From Chrysoperla carnea (Eukaryota > Arthropoda > Insecta > Neuroptera > Chrysopidae), in assembly GCF_905475395.1 (NCBI RefSeq), contig NC_058341.1:31387501-31451500 (forward strand): a stretch of DNA of 64,000 bases, written 5' to 3'. Positions within the stretch are counted from its first letter, which is position 1. Each line of letters begins with the position of its first letter. Both the position numbers and the translations under genes were made by a program. Shown one piece after another: positions 53,468 through 64,000 of the stretch. The notes below the pieces were generated by a model. The model saw only the letters and a program-made list of their open reading frames with translations. It was not told the DNA's origin and ran no database searches.

Positions 53468-53813
53468 AACTGTTTTACCATATGTATGTATACATATATA
53501 TATAACTGGGAGGGGAAGGGACGAAACCCCACCAAAAAATTATGAGGAGTAGTTCTTAACATGGACTGCAAACCTACCAAATTTGGATATGCACCGATGT
53601 CTCCTTTTGCGAATATAAAATAAAAATGATAAAATTTCTGAAAAAAATTCCATTTTTGACGCCATTTTGTTTTTTAAACATGTTGCACCACTCCGGGAAA
53701 GTAAAAAATTTCAAAAAATACTTATTTTGATGTGAAAAGAAAAACCCCAAAGTTTCACTGCTCGAACTTTTAATCCATATAACAGCCTTTTTTTGCTTAG
53801 ATTTACTCCAGTA
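53468..53813 (+). repeat. outer-third copy of the foldback arm
   Basis: This 346-bp copy matches 35034-35379 base for base in length, with about half a dozen substitutions noticed. It starts at AACTGTTTTACCATATG and ends TTTACTCCAGTA. AGTAT occurs on both sides (53463-53467 and at the right end), which may be a target duplication. It lies in the spacer between LSD1 and the SLC22-like gene. At one difference it agrees with the left arm (TTTCACTG, where the right arm has TTTCGCTG). Confidence 0.85.
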
Positions 53814-54317
53814 TTAGGCACCTAAAAATTTAATTCTGCTGGTAACAAATTTTATTTCGGGGATAAAAAAGTAGAGATCAAGGGCCGCCAGAAATGGATG
53901 CAAATTAGTTATTATATAGCTATTTTGCAATTATTTGAAAAACAGTTTTTTACCATCAATTTTCCAATCAAAATTAAATGAATTCAAATAACCAACGGAA
54001 ATCGATTGGTTGCATTCTAGTTTGCAATTGACAGTTGCATCCCAATGAATAAACCCTTAGTCGTTCTAAAAATATAATTCTGGTGATAAAAATTTTTATT
54101 TCAATCTAGCCCTTTGTAGTCTATAATTAATTTGGGACTCATGCAAATCTATAAAATCAGGTTTTGATCTTCAAATTGTTTATTTTAGACTTGAAAATTA
54201 AAAATTAAATTTGTTAACTTAATACGAGGAAATACGATCGACTAAACAAGTGTTAAATTAACCTAATTAAACAAATAATATTTTAATAAAAATATTATTG
54301 GATTCAAATTAAATAAA

Positions 54318-54940
54318 AACAAGTGAAAACAAACAATTGACTGAGTTAATTGCTGAAATACCATGCAAAGACAGAGTTGATTACGGAATTGTTTACGTCA
54401 TATAAGATAAAAAAGATAGCCAGACATACATACATACATGTCACACACACTTAACTGATAATCCCATATAATTCATATTATGTATTTGCGCATAATTTTC
54501 GCTCTCACGGGTAAACAATGATGTTTACGAAAAAAATTTTCAACCGAAAGTTATCTAGTTTTTTAACATTTTTTACATTTAAACTTTTGTTCTATCTCTA
54601 ACGGCTTACAAGATGTGTCGTCCTATGGATCCAAGACCCCATTGATCTATGTTGCCCATTTACGAACTCGACCTCATTTTTTATGTCCTGAGACCGCTGT
54701 AAAAATTTCAGCGTTATGTCTTTTTTCGTTTTTGAGCTATCGTGTTGACAGACAGACGGAGAGCCGAGCAGACGGATAAGGCGGACAGACAGGCGGACTA
54801 CAGACAACCGAAAATGGACTAGTTAGGTGATTTTATGAACACCTATACCAAAATTTTGTTCTTAGCGTCAATATTTTTAAGCATTACAAACTTGGGACTA
54901 AACTTAGTATACCTTGATATATTTCATATACAAGGTATAC
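54318..54940 (+). repeat. dispersed repeat E, copy 2
   Basis: This copy is colinear with 49181-49846 from AACAAGTGAAAACAAAC to the terminal hairpin GTATACCTTG...CAAGGTATAC. The tetranucleotide tract is degenerate (about 54770-54800). A chance 69-residue reading frame on the minus strand overlaps it. Confidence 0.8.
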
Positions 54941-55516
54941 AAATTTAATACTGATATTATTTATTATGCATTAAGTATAAACCCCTTCTTCCATTTTTCA
55001 TTGTAAATAAAACTTGTCGTTCCAACAGTTCAATGTTTATTTTCACAAATATAGTATTTTAGTTTATAAATATTCAAATATGCACACAAAAGTGATTTGA
55101 ACAATGAATCATTAATAATATAAAAAATAAATTTTTAATTTACAACACATAATTGATTATAAAAAAATATTTAATAAATTTAATCTACAAAAACGATATA
55201 TAAAAAAAAAAAAACAGTACAACACATTTTACAATAATCTAAAAGTGCATGAACAGTTTTTGAAAAAACATCTGTGGTGCTTGGAACGATAAAATACTTA
55301 ACATTATGAAAGAACAACGATAAAAATACTTAATTGTAGTCGACTGATTGTTTGTATGTTTTAATTAATACACAATTTAAAAAAAAATGTACACTTTTAA
55401 ATTGAGTCTAATTTAATCGCGGTTTTATTTGTTATATTTGTGTGACATATGAATTTTCTCTAAAAAATTATAATTTAGAAAATTCGATTCATTTGTTTTA
55501 TTCGGATTCAAAAATT

Positions 55517-55677
55517 ATGGCGCCAAAAAATGATATCAATTTAGATAGTATTTTACATGAATTGGGTGAATTTGGAAAATTTCAGCGGATTAATTTCTTT
55601 TTAATATGTATACCGGTTACATTGGCTGCTGTTTCAGCATTTTCGTATGCTTTTGCGGCTGGTCCATCAGATTACAG
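55517..55677 (+). CDS. organic cation transporter-like protein (SLC22 family), first coding exon
   Basis: The exon encodes 53 residues plus two bases of the next codon. It starts MAPKNDINLDSILHELGEFG, and the LGEFGKFQR motif at residues 16-24 is typical of insect organic cation and carnitine transporters of the SLC22/major facilitator family. A hydrophobic segment at about residues 26-47 is the expected first membrane helix. The exon ends in SDYR, just before the cysteine-rich extracellular loop, at a GT donor (GTACTG from 55678, phase 2). I chose the ATG at 55517 (context AAAATTATGG) because the in-frame sequence upstream to 55442 has no family resemblance. These proteins usually have about 500-600 residues and 12 helices, so most of the gene lies in later exons that I could not find before 64000. 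Substrate cannot be inferred. Confidence 0.85.
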
Positions 55678-56275
55678 GTACTGTGTAATTCAAAATTTTT
55701 TTTTACTTTCAATGTAATATTTAAATTGACTTGATTTTATTATTGTAAATAACCAGGATAAAAAATGAAAGGTTACGCCAAAAAATATATTGGTACGCAT
55801 AAAATAATAATAAAAACAATGTTTTTATCTTGTTTTTATAGACTCGGAGGCATTGACGTAAAATTTTAAGTCTTTTGTTAGTTTACGTCGACCTTAACTT
55901 AATAGATACGAAATTTTTAGAAATAAAATGATAAAATCATCGCCGTAACAATTAAACATTTTTCTCTGAACAAATATGTAATGAACGGTCATACTTGTAG
56001 AAAAAGGGTTGGATTTTTTAGATTGTGGGGGTTTTACTATTTGCCTGGTAGAAACCATTGGGAAGTATCGAACTAATCGATCAGAATTGGACTAATTTGA
56101 GCGGTTTTATGTTCGACCTACATTTTCGAACCAGTGTTAGATTTTATTTATGGCGCATTGTTAATATTCTTCGATTTTGTTTCCCTTTCGAAAAAACAAA
56201 AGTCTTCTTAATACTATAATATAGTATTAAATTTTTTTACAGCTAATACCCAAACGTTAATTTTAACTAATATTA

Positions 56276-56497
56276 AGAAAACTACTGAATGGATTTTAAT
56301 GAAATTTTACAATAATATAGTTCATACATCAGCGTAACATATAGGCTATAAATTATAAAGATAGCATTTATCCACCCGCTTTGCTGGACTATTTCGATTT
56401 AAAAAGCAAAATCATTTGGTTTGATAATAAAAAGTAACATATATTTCGAGTGTTATGCATGGCGAGTGCAACGAAGCGGGTGGCTTACTGCTAGTCT
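56276..56497 (+). repeat. Helitron- or RTE-like dispersed repeat, 3' part
   Basis: AACTACTGAATGGATTTTAA, TTCATACATCAGCGTAACAT, CCCGCTTTGCTGG and the end block GCAACGAAGCGGGTGGCTTA CTGCTAGT are present. The terminal CTAGT preceded by a GC-rich hairpin-capable stretch recalls Helitron 3' ends, which suggests but does not prove that class. Confidence 0.6.
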
Positions 56498-57869
56498 AAA
56501 AGAAATTTGGTTTTGTTAATGTAAATATTATAAAAAGAACCATACACGTGCTGCAAACTACAGTGTGAATAACACTAGTCACGAGACACTGGTTTTTATA
56601 TACAGTTTGTCTTTAAAATTATTTGATTTACTCATACCTACAAATCATAAATTATTGTCAACTCTATATACGCGGTATTATTCGTTGCGTGCAGAACCGT
56701 CCCGTCGCTAGCGAAAATACTTCCATACAGTTTCATTCTATAATTAATTGGAGCTTTCACACAATGTTTTCATCATTTATGTAATAATTTTGCCTATATC
56801 TATACACTAATATTATTACATTAATGATATAAACATTGTGTGGAAACTCAAGTTTATAATAAAAAAATTTGCGGTTATAAATATTTCCGCTAGCGGCGCT
56901 TAATACAGATCTGAGAGATATATAGATATATACATTTCGGAGATATATACAGCTCTATATGCAAAGAGATAAAGATAGAGCTCTCTACAGATCTATCTAG
57001 AGTAAATCTAGCAAAAGTATGCCTTCAGTGGCTTATAGCTGAGTAGCCGGCTAAACAATATGATCTCAAAATCAAGTTATGTCTAAATTATTTTTTGAAT
57101 GAAAAATTTTTCAAACAAAAGTTGCCTGTCTTATAAAATAAATGTTTGTTGCATTTTAATTTTTTCGATATCGCTTATCTTTTTCTATATCGCTTCAAGT
57201 TTTCTATTAGAAAATTTCTCAGTTAGAATTTCTAATAATTCTGTATCTATGATTAACTTAAGATTAATCCTTACCGCACAATGTCTGTTAGATACCCATT
57301 TGCGGTCTTATGTGGATGAGACCCCCAAGTTATTTGTATTTAGGTACTTCAAACAGTTGGCTTTTACCTTATTTTTGGAAGTTTCAATTACCTACCTTTT
57401 TATCTGGGGTTGCGCTTACAGTCTCTACTTCACTGACTGCACATATTTCACTTTATGCTGGAAACCAGAACCACCATAAAGGGAGGTAATAATTTTTAAG
57501 ACAAACTGTATAAAAAATATGCGTAGAAAGTTATTTTTATAGTTGTAATTTCAAAATAATAGTGTAATATAAATGAATAATCAAATTTTGGCCTGTGTTC
57601 CTTTACTAATATATGCTAACCAGCTCGGCTTGACATTTCAATATCACGTATGTATACAATATCAACAATGATGCCTTCACAATGAACAGCATGCTGGCAT
57701 TTATAAAGGAACGCAAACTTGAATAGAGGTTGAATATGATTTCAACATATTTATTTACAAAAATATGACAAACTTTGTCAGACAAAGGAATGAATTCGAT
57801 GTAGTGATTATTGTTACAATATTATACGTCTTTGTTTCCATTGTTTCCATTGTTTACTTATTTCATTTA
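56498..57869. other. AT-rich stretch with one 126-residue open frame
   Basis: The open frame 57099-57479 (plus) has hydrophobic segments near residues 18-36 and 88-112 and a Cys-rich end, but no motif I recognise and no in-frame link to the transporter. AGATATATACAG-type imperfect repeats occur at 56920-57000. Confidence 0.35.
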
Positions 57870-58196
57870 AAAAAATTACGACCTTGTAGCTACCGTTTTA
57901 TTGGTAAAAAAGTAAATTCCGTCGTTTTAGTAGCCAAATTACAGCCGTCATGTCAATTGGGTTTGTGTAGTCCATCCGCTTTTCAGATATCCATCCATAA
58001 CGGATACCACCTACATCGGTATTTTTTTCTTTATTTACTTTAAACTACATTTGGTATGGGTGGAGTCGGTTACTTCGTTCTCATCCAAGCGACGACAGTG
58101 TGATCTGTTTTCCGCCCCATTAATTATAATTGATTAGACTGCCGCTGCCTGGATTCGAACCCGCAACCTTTCAGTCAGTAGTTGTAGCCAAGAGAA
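57870..58196 (-). repeat. tRNA-derived SINE of a second family
   Basis: On the minus strand TTGGCTACAACTACTG (A-box-like) precedes B-box GGTTCGAATCC (58151-58161) and a body of higher GC than its surroundings (CAGGCAGCGGCAGT, then CACAAACCCAATTGACATGA toward 57900). The reading frame at 57765-58043 on the plus strand falls largely inside it and is not a host gene. Confidence 0.6.
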
Positions 58197-58639
58197 TATT
58201 AATGAAGTCAACGAAAGAGGAAGGTCGTGGCGATCAAAGTTATTAAGCAGATATTGTCTAGTGAAGCGGGCGGATAATTGTTTGAACAAAAATACTTTCA
58301 CTTAAAAAAATGTATTAAAATAAAAAATAAAAATAAAGATAGATATCTGTATTTCTCAGAGGCTATTGCACTAACCTTGATATTTTTATGAAACGTGATT
58401 GAAGCAAAATTCAATTCATGAGTACAGAATCTTATAAAAATGACGCAATTGTACCATGCTAGGTGCTACGTCAAAAATGCAAAAATGAAATCGACCTAAA
58501 TTTAAAAAGAAGCAAAAACTGCGGTGTGAAGGTATTGGGTTTTCCAGCTAAGAGATACTATCTTCTTTAATAAGAACCTATCTACATTGTCGCTAAAAAA
58601 CCTGTTGTTCTCATCAATATAAAAATGTATTGTTTTATA

Positions 58640-58712
58640 AATTTTTACGACGGGAATCGAACCCGCTACCCTAGGCATAACGCGAACGGAATTGATTACG
58701 CTTTAACCAACT
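58640..58712 (-). repeat. tRNA-derived SINE head, partial
   Basis: On the minus strand, CAGTTGGTTAAAGCG is followed by ATGCCTAGGGTAGC and a B-box GGTTCGATTCC (58653-58663) and CCGTCGT. It is clearly related to the head at 23040-23118 (shared ATGCCTAG and CCCGTCGT). The A-box start is degraded. Confidence 0.7.
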
Positions 58713-61700
58713 GTATGTATACAAATATGCATGCAAAAATTACAAGGCTACTTTTATGAAATTTAAAAACACATTAAACTATTATAATTAATATTTTTAT
58801 GTAACAGAAATTTGATACGTTTAATCACATGATTTATTAATTACGAATGTAACTTGAACTTATTTTTGTTTTATTGTTATCAAGAAAAAAAACACATTAC
58901 CATATTAAACGATGGACAAAAACTTGTGTGTTGATCATGTGAATATTAGACAATATCAGCTGTACGTAAGTTAAGCAGTTTTTTTAAGTCATCATATCAA
59001 ATAATGGATAAAAGTGGTTTTATAAAGGTTGTCACAATTTTCTACTTTTCTGCGTGATTAACATTTGAAAATCGATCAAGATATTTTCGACTCTGCCTTA
59101 TTTACTGAATACATTTTTTGATAAAGAAAACGCATATAGTAGGTATGCGTTGGAAAATGTTACACCTACTATAAAGGTTACAAAAAGATCGAAATAACGA
59201 TCTGATTTTCTAAAGAATAATTCCGTAGCAGGGCTATATTATGTTGCAGAATTTTCCAAAACTATTAGTAATTCATTTTAGAATTTGTTCTCTTAAAATC
59301 TGAAATTGATAGGCACGTAGTTTTTCTGTGCAAATCATCAAAAACGATGCCGCATTTTTAATTGTAATTAGATTCATTAAATTTTAAGCAATTTTCCAAA
59401 CTCAGCTAGACAAATGCCAAAAGGTGTTAAATACTTAACTATGATGAAATTTCGTATTATCTATAACTAGGAATTAATATTCCCATATAAGATTGAAAAC
59501 AAGGTCATTGATTGATTTTATTATTATCTAAATAAAACTTAGATATTAATTTTTACCTAAGAAATACAAATATCATCAATATAAATAATCAATTATTATT
59601 ATTACACTACCAGATAATTAAATAATTATGATATAAAGATTAATATGTACTTAAAAATTAGGTATACCTAATCAATGCAAATAGATAGAATTATCTAAAA
59701 ACAATAGAAACATTTTAAAGCCTGCTAAGTAAGCAATATAAGTCGCTATGATTTTGGAAATACTTTTTTTTATTAATCCTTGGCTAAAATTCTACTCGTC
59801 ATTTGTTTAGACCAGAGGTTCTCAAACTTATTTCGTCTACCGCCCACTTTGAAAAGTTTTAATGTGTGCAAATATATTAATATTAAAATACAAATTAGCC
59901 TTATTAACCCCCTCCCCCTGTAGATATCTGTGGCCCACAAATGGGCGATATCTCTCACTTTGAGAAACGCGGGCTTTGATCAATTTGTATTCACTATCGT
60001 AATTTCTTATTCATCATCCACATTTTCGAGGTGTTGAAATCTGTTTCAAGAGATCTTTTGGTTCTAGTAAGGCGAAACGACACCTGGAACTGCATTGTTT
60101 ATACCGTAAACCGATTTTATATGATAACCCTCACTTTTGGAAAATTACTGCATTGACTTCCAACTTCAAATTTTCATGGTGGTCATTTTGATGATTAAAT
60201 GGCTTCAAAAGCATGCGTTGGATAAATATTTTGTTCTAAGAAGTATATTTAAGCTCGAAAATCTTGAAAATTAATTGAAATTAAATTAAATAGTCGAAAT
60301 ATTGTTTGTATAATTCTTCTTTTATACTCAAGTTTGAAATAAAATATAGGAATTTATTTCTTGATCTTTGATGTAATAGATTGAATATTAGATAAATCAT
60401 TCTTGACAATGAAAATAATGATTATGTTAAGTTTATTGCATAATAATATCAATTATTAATTATTAAATTTTGCTATTTATAAATTTCAAATACATAAATT
60501 GATTTGTTTATTGATATTTATGGGGTATACAATAAAATGTCGATTATGTCAATATAAAGATATTTAAAAAAACATTTATCTTTAAAAAGGAATACTGTTT
60601 TTTTGATTATTTCGAAATTTTAAAAGGACGTTTTCATCAAAATGGCTCTTATCTTAATAATAGTCCGCGAACATTTTTTGACGCTAAACGAAATTTATTA
60701 AAAAATATTTTGAATAATTTTTTTTTACAAGATGCAGGATTCTCGGGATAATACATTTTCTTCATTTACCATTTTTTGTGAAAAATCAAAAGGGTCGAAA
60801 ATAGCATATTTTTGTACTAAAATCTTTGATTTTAAAGTTTTTTGTAGCATCATCAAACTATAATAGGTATAATGTAAAAATTTGTTTAACTAAATGCCTC
60901 CATTGATGACAATAATCCTTTTCAAGATACAGAGTATTGAAATATTTGAAAGAAAAAAAATATATTTGCGAATATGGTCAAAGCTCTTGCTTAGAAAGAT
61001 TGAAAATTTGACAATGCGAGCTAAGGATTCTTGATGATTTGAGGCTTATGATGATAAAATACGAAAACCTGTGGTAGAGATACGATTGTGCCATTAATGT
61101 TCATGTTTGGGGCATTCATTGTGCGCAAGCAGGTATATGCTCTAAGCTGCCGTTTTGGCAATATTCACAAGAATACCCTTTTCTTTAAAATTTTAACACC
61201 CTGCATCAAAAAAAGGACACTTCCCCGACTATAATTGTATTGATAAATTGTTATTATTTTAACATTATCGATCATTTGATGAAATCCTTGCGACAGCCCT
61301 GTTTAAAACGCAAAACGCAGTTTTCTTAAACAATAAAACTATATAAATGTAATAGAAAAATTTCAAGGTTGTTTTCAATGGATTTAGCTTTAACCAGTTC
61401 AAAATCGATTGATAAAACAGAAGTTTTTGAAAAAACAAAAATATTTTCTTTATCATTATCACGTAATTAAATACTGAATACTGTTTTTATCACACATATT
61501 ATTAATGCAAATTATTTTGGAAAACAGTGTTTCAGATATTAAATTTTTTTCTTCATTTTAAAAAATATAATCTAAAAATAAACCCGTTTTAATGTTATAA
61601 ACAACTAGCTGTGAACTACAGCTAGTAACTTCAATTCTGAATACAAAGACTATTGTATTCCTTCACTTTATATGCTATCCTAAGTTTTTTGAAAACAGCC

Positions 61701-62486
61701 CATGTTTCTCGCTGAAAATGAAACTTTCTATACGTGAAATAATCATAGGTGGTGCAGTGCACCAGGGCCCCGAAGAGAAGACCAATTGCGGCATTTATAA
61801 TGATTGCGATAGAAAACAAGGCGGCGTCGTTGATTATTTATTCCCATTTCCCTTCATTATAAACACATAGCCTATTCTAGCCCTCATAAAGTTGTATATA
61901 CTTGACATATCTTACTAAGAATAAGTTCAAGCCACTGTATTCTACTCTTATCCGTATCTGTAAGTTTGAGGGCCAATCGGTCAATATAAGTGCAAACTAC
62001 GTTGTAAGAGGGGCGAAGGCTTCCTTTTTCTCTTTGCACCGGGTCCCTTACCCAATTAGCTACCCTACTGAATCAACTTATAAAACTAAGCAAACAAAAT
62101 TTGTAGCCAGACGCATTGTTAATAAAAATGTATTTGGTAATTATAACTATTAGTTAAATAGTTCAATGACCAAGTGCTCTATTAAACAAAAATCAATCTC
62201 CTCATAAACTATATTTACAAAGATTTTAATTTAAAAATTAAAAAATCGCCTCTAGAGTTCAATAAGCCGAGTAGTTCAACCATCTTATTAATACTAGAAT
62301 TCTGCTTCGAGATTCTACACCACGCTGACGTACGGTTTACTGAGCTCCGTAATCGGTTAAGCAGATATATTAAAATTTTTACTAAAAGGACTAAGTTTTT
62401 ATATTTTGGTGAATTGCGCCCGCTACGTTAATTTACGTGTCTAATAGCCCATGCAATGACAGTTGAACTCTCATCAGGACTTTAAC
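58713..62486. other. AT-rich non-coding stretch (apart from the MITE at 59813)
   Basis: No gene is seen. ACAAGATGCAGGATTCTCGG at 60728 and TTTTAACACCCTGCATC at 61191-61207 may be the ends of an old element of about 480 bp, with weak support. GC-richer patches at 61750-61800 and 62010-62060 may be decayed transposon ends. Confidence 0.4.
59813..59973. mobile_element. small hAT-type MITE
   Basis: The left end CAGAGGTTCTCAAACTTATT and the right end CACTTTGAGAAACGCGGG pair imperfectly (GTTCTCAAA with TTTGAGAAAC), and the body has TACCGCCCACTTTG and GGCCCACAAATGGGCG near the two ends. CAGNGGTTCTCAAA ends are characteristic of a hAT group. The flanking 8-mers GTTTAGAC and CTTTGATC agree only partly. 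Confidence 0.6.
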
Positions 62487-62494
62487 AGTCCCAA

Positions 62495-63094
62495 CAGTGT
62501 TGGATTTACCGGGAAGCAAAGGAAGCAATTGCTTGGGGATTGCCCCGCTTGGACAGAGGCCCCAAAAAATGGAAAATTTTGAAAACACATTCGAAAATTT
62601 GAAAAAAAAAAAAAAACACATGAAAAAAAGAAAAAATCCATGTCAACAATATATATATTGTACCAAATCATTTTCAAGGATGAACTGTTTTCAGCGTTTC
62701 CAAATGTTAAATGCCTCATCAGGCTATTCCTTACAATACAGATAGCTAATAGTACAGGGGAAAGATCGTTCAGCGCCTTACAACGCGTCAAAAATGATTT
62801 ACGCTCATCGATGTGTCAAGAAAAAGTTAGTGATTTAGGCTTACTGTTTATCGAAAAAGACAAGCTTGAAAAACTTGACTTTGATGATGTCATTCATCAA
62901 TTTGCGACTGAGAAAAGTAGAAAAAAGTTGTAATTTAGATAGTAAATTATAAGTTAACTGTAAAATATATTGATTATGCAAAATTAACTAGTTATTCATT
63001 ATTTTGAAATATCGGGGGGGGGGGGGTATTTTACAATGAGGGCCCCAAAAACCTGAGGTTGATTGGGGCCCCGTCAGAGGTAAATCCGGCACTG
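62495..63094 (+). mobile_element. hAT-type DNA transposon, internally deleted, with 8-bp target duplication
   Basis: Terminal inverted repeats are CAGTGTTGGATTTAC at 62495-62509 and GTAAATCCGGCACTG at 63080-63094 (13 of 15 positions pair). They are flanked by AGTCCCAA (62487-62494) and AGTCCTAA (63095-63102), an 8-bp target-site duplication with one mismatch, as expected for hAT elements. The 600-bp body keeps only the 3' end of a transposase. Both subterminal regions are GC-richer than their surroundings (GGGGCCCC-type motifs), and a run of about 13 G lies at 63014-63026. The full autonomous element would be several kb, so this is a deletion derivative. Confidence 0.9.
62640..62933 (+). pseudogene. 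hAT transposase C-terminal dimerisation fragment (ZMYM-like)
   Basis: This 97-residue reading frame contains LFSAFPNVKCLIRLFLTIQI, then ANSTGERSFSALQRVKNDLR, then SSMCQEKVSDLGLLFIEKDK. This is the hAT-family C-terminal dimerisation region as found in zinc finger MYM-type 1-like proteins of insects (signature S/C-GERSFS-L-R-KN-LRS-M). It starts mid-domain, since the DDE catalytic core and BED/TTF-type zinc finger are absent, so it cannot encode an active transposase. The stop at 62931-62933 lies about 160 bp inside the right end of the element. The ATG at 62640 is simply the first methionine in the remnant. Confidence 0.85.
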
Positions 63095-63102
63095 AGTCCT
63101 AA

Positions 63103-64000
63103 TGACTATAATTATGGCATACTATTTGTGTTTTTTAATTTTAATTAACCATTTTGTCAGAGGAAGCCAAAAACAGAAAACAATTACAAAATATATTTTT
63201 ATATATATAGGATTATTTTAGTGAGCTGGCAACCCTGACTGTTAGGTCTTCAAATAATCATAAATCAGGTTCTGTGAAATCGTTTTTCTCAGAATTTTGA
63301 TGTGCTCATATTATCAAAGTGTGATCAACAATTTTGGTGTTGGTGTACTCAAGTGGTGTATAAAATTAGAATATTTAAATTTTTTTTATTGATCTGTAAC
63401 TAGATACATTAATATTGATTAATAAAAAGCTTTTGTTGCTCAATTAAACGATAGACAATAAATATTTTCTAATCATTTTTAATAACATTCAATGATATTT
63501 TAATTAAGCAATAGAGACCTATTATATGAAAAAAAAATATAAATACTGTAATAGAAATACAATTTAAAACTCTAAATATTATAGATACTGAAAGATGTAT
63601 CAAAGATAATTTATTATTTTGTAATCAAAGGGAAAGGCCCATGCATTTATCTTATGGGAATTGATTCTCGGTCAAATTTTCTCATATTGCGAAATATGAA
63701 ATATGAAAGGGAAATGTTTCATCATTATGGGTGTTGGACTGGTAATAATCAGTGTATAGAATGATATATGCGTTAAAAAATATAGACAACAAAATATCAA
63801 TTCCTTTTTAAAGTCGAATTTTTTAAAGTGAACGGATACCAGATAACTAAAAAAATTAAATGGTGGACAATACGCTAATCACACACACGTGAGAACCATA
63901 GGTGTTAATTAAATTTTTTGTTAAATAATAGGAAGTATTAATTATTATTATTGTGATTTATTTATGTAAATTTCAAGAATACATTGTTGTTCAAGGCTTA
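63103..64000. other. AT-rich non-coding end of window
   Basis: Nothing recognisable is present on either strand. Confidence 0.5.

Larger units (their letters stand above)
51219..55516. other. divergent intergenic region between LSD1 and the SLC22-like gene
   Basis: This 4.3-kb spacer holds the 5' flanks of both genes. Close to LSD1 it has a CACGTG E-box at 51303-51308 inside a short GC-richer patch (about 51270-51308), the only obvious promoter-like site. Further along are a 346-bp fragment of the foldback element (53468-53813) and a dispersed repeat copy (54318-54940). No other gene is evident, and the short ORFs at 51917-52165 and 54598-54807 look like chance. Confidence 0.6.
55678..64000 (+). 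other. putative first intron of the SLC22-like gene, open at the window edge
   Basis: After the donor at 55678 no further transporter exon is recognisable to the end of the window, so the first intron would exceed 8.3 kb. The stretch holds a Helitron-like repeat piece, SINEs and hAT-type elements listed separately. The remainder is AT-rich sequence without recognisable content. Confidence 0.45.

Noticed and set aside
55442..55516. Upstream in-frame extension of the SLC22-like exon (25 residues)
   Set aside because: It lacks an ATG at its start and resembles no known N-terminus of the family; the ATG at 55517 fits better.
57765..58043. 92-residue open frame on the plus strand after the transporter exon
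   Set aside because: Most of it lies in a reverse-oriented SINE body and it shows no SLC22 motif.
61740..62060. Possible hAT element between GC-rich patches (GTGCACCAGGGCCCCGAAGA and CGGGTCCCTTACCC)
   Set aside because: The two patches do not pair convincingly as inverted ends and no target duplication is visible.

Overview
The window looks like AT-rich nuclear DNA of an insect with long introns and a heavy repeat load. Two conserved animal genes are recognisable, both with GT-AG introns, and almost everything else is non-coding repeat sequence. I cannot place the order. The coding sequence is clearly arthropod-like, and transposon ends of hAT type, tRNA-derived SINEs and a satellite of about 316 bp fit a repeat-rich insect genome.

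Layout. Positions 1-48185 hold no recognised host exon. They contain inverted-repeat (MITE-like) elements at 5616-6045, 10508-10965, 11279-11836, 24967-25483, 29952-30724 and 38866-39125. They also contain two tandem arrays of one satellite (16864-17570 and 41800-44327, plus a stray reversed piece at 38594-38790), a 2-kb foldback palindrome (33340-35375), and copies of several dispersed repeats. Positions 48186-51218 carry, on the minus strand, the first three coding exons of lysine-specific demethylase 1 (KDM1A/LSD1, Su(var)3-3 in Drosophila): an 8-codon exon, a 1220-bp exon and a 149-bp exon. Reading phases join exactly across both introns. The rest of the amine-oxidase domain would lie at lower coordinates, but I found no further exon, so 1-48185 is either one giant LSD1 intron or the gene is interrupted. 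Positions 51219-55516 separate LSD1 from a divergent gene on the plus strand, whose first coding exon (55517-55677) matches the N-terminus of SLC22-type organic cation transporters. From 55678 to the end I see no further exon of it, only SINEs and hAT-type elements, including one with clear ends and target duplication (62495-63094).

How the parts relate. LSD1 is a nuclear histone demethylase and the SLC22-like protein a plasma-membrane transporter. They share only a 4.3-kb divergent spacer, and nothing suggests joint function. The most noteworthy structures are the foldback element with arms of about 1 kb (a possible source of long hairpin RNA), the satellite whose monomers mostly keep a perfect TGACGTCA octamer, and a dispersed repeat ending about 11 bp from an LSD1 splice donor. 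I found no operon-like, CRISPR or defence system, and no convincing new protein family.
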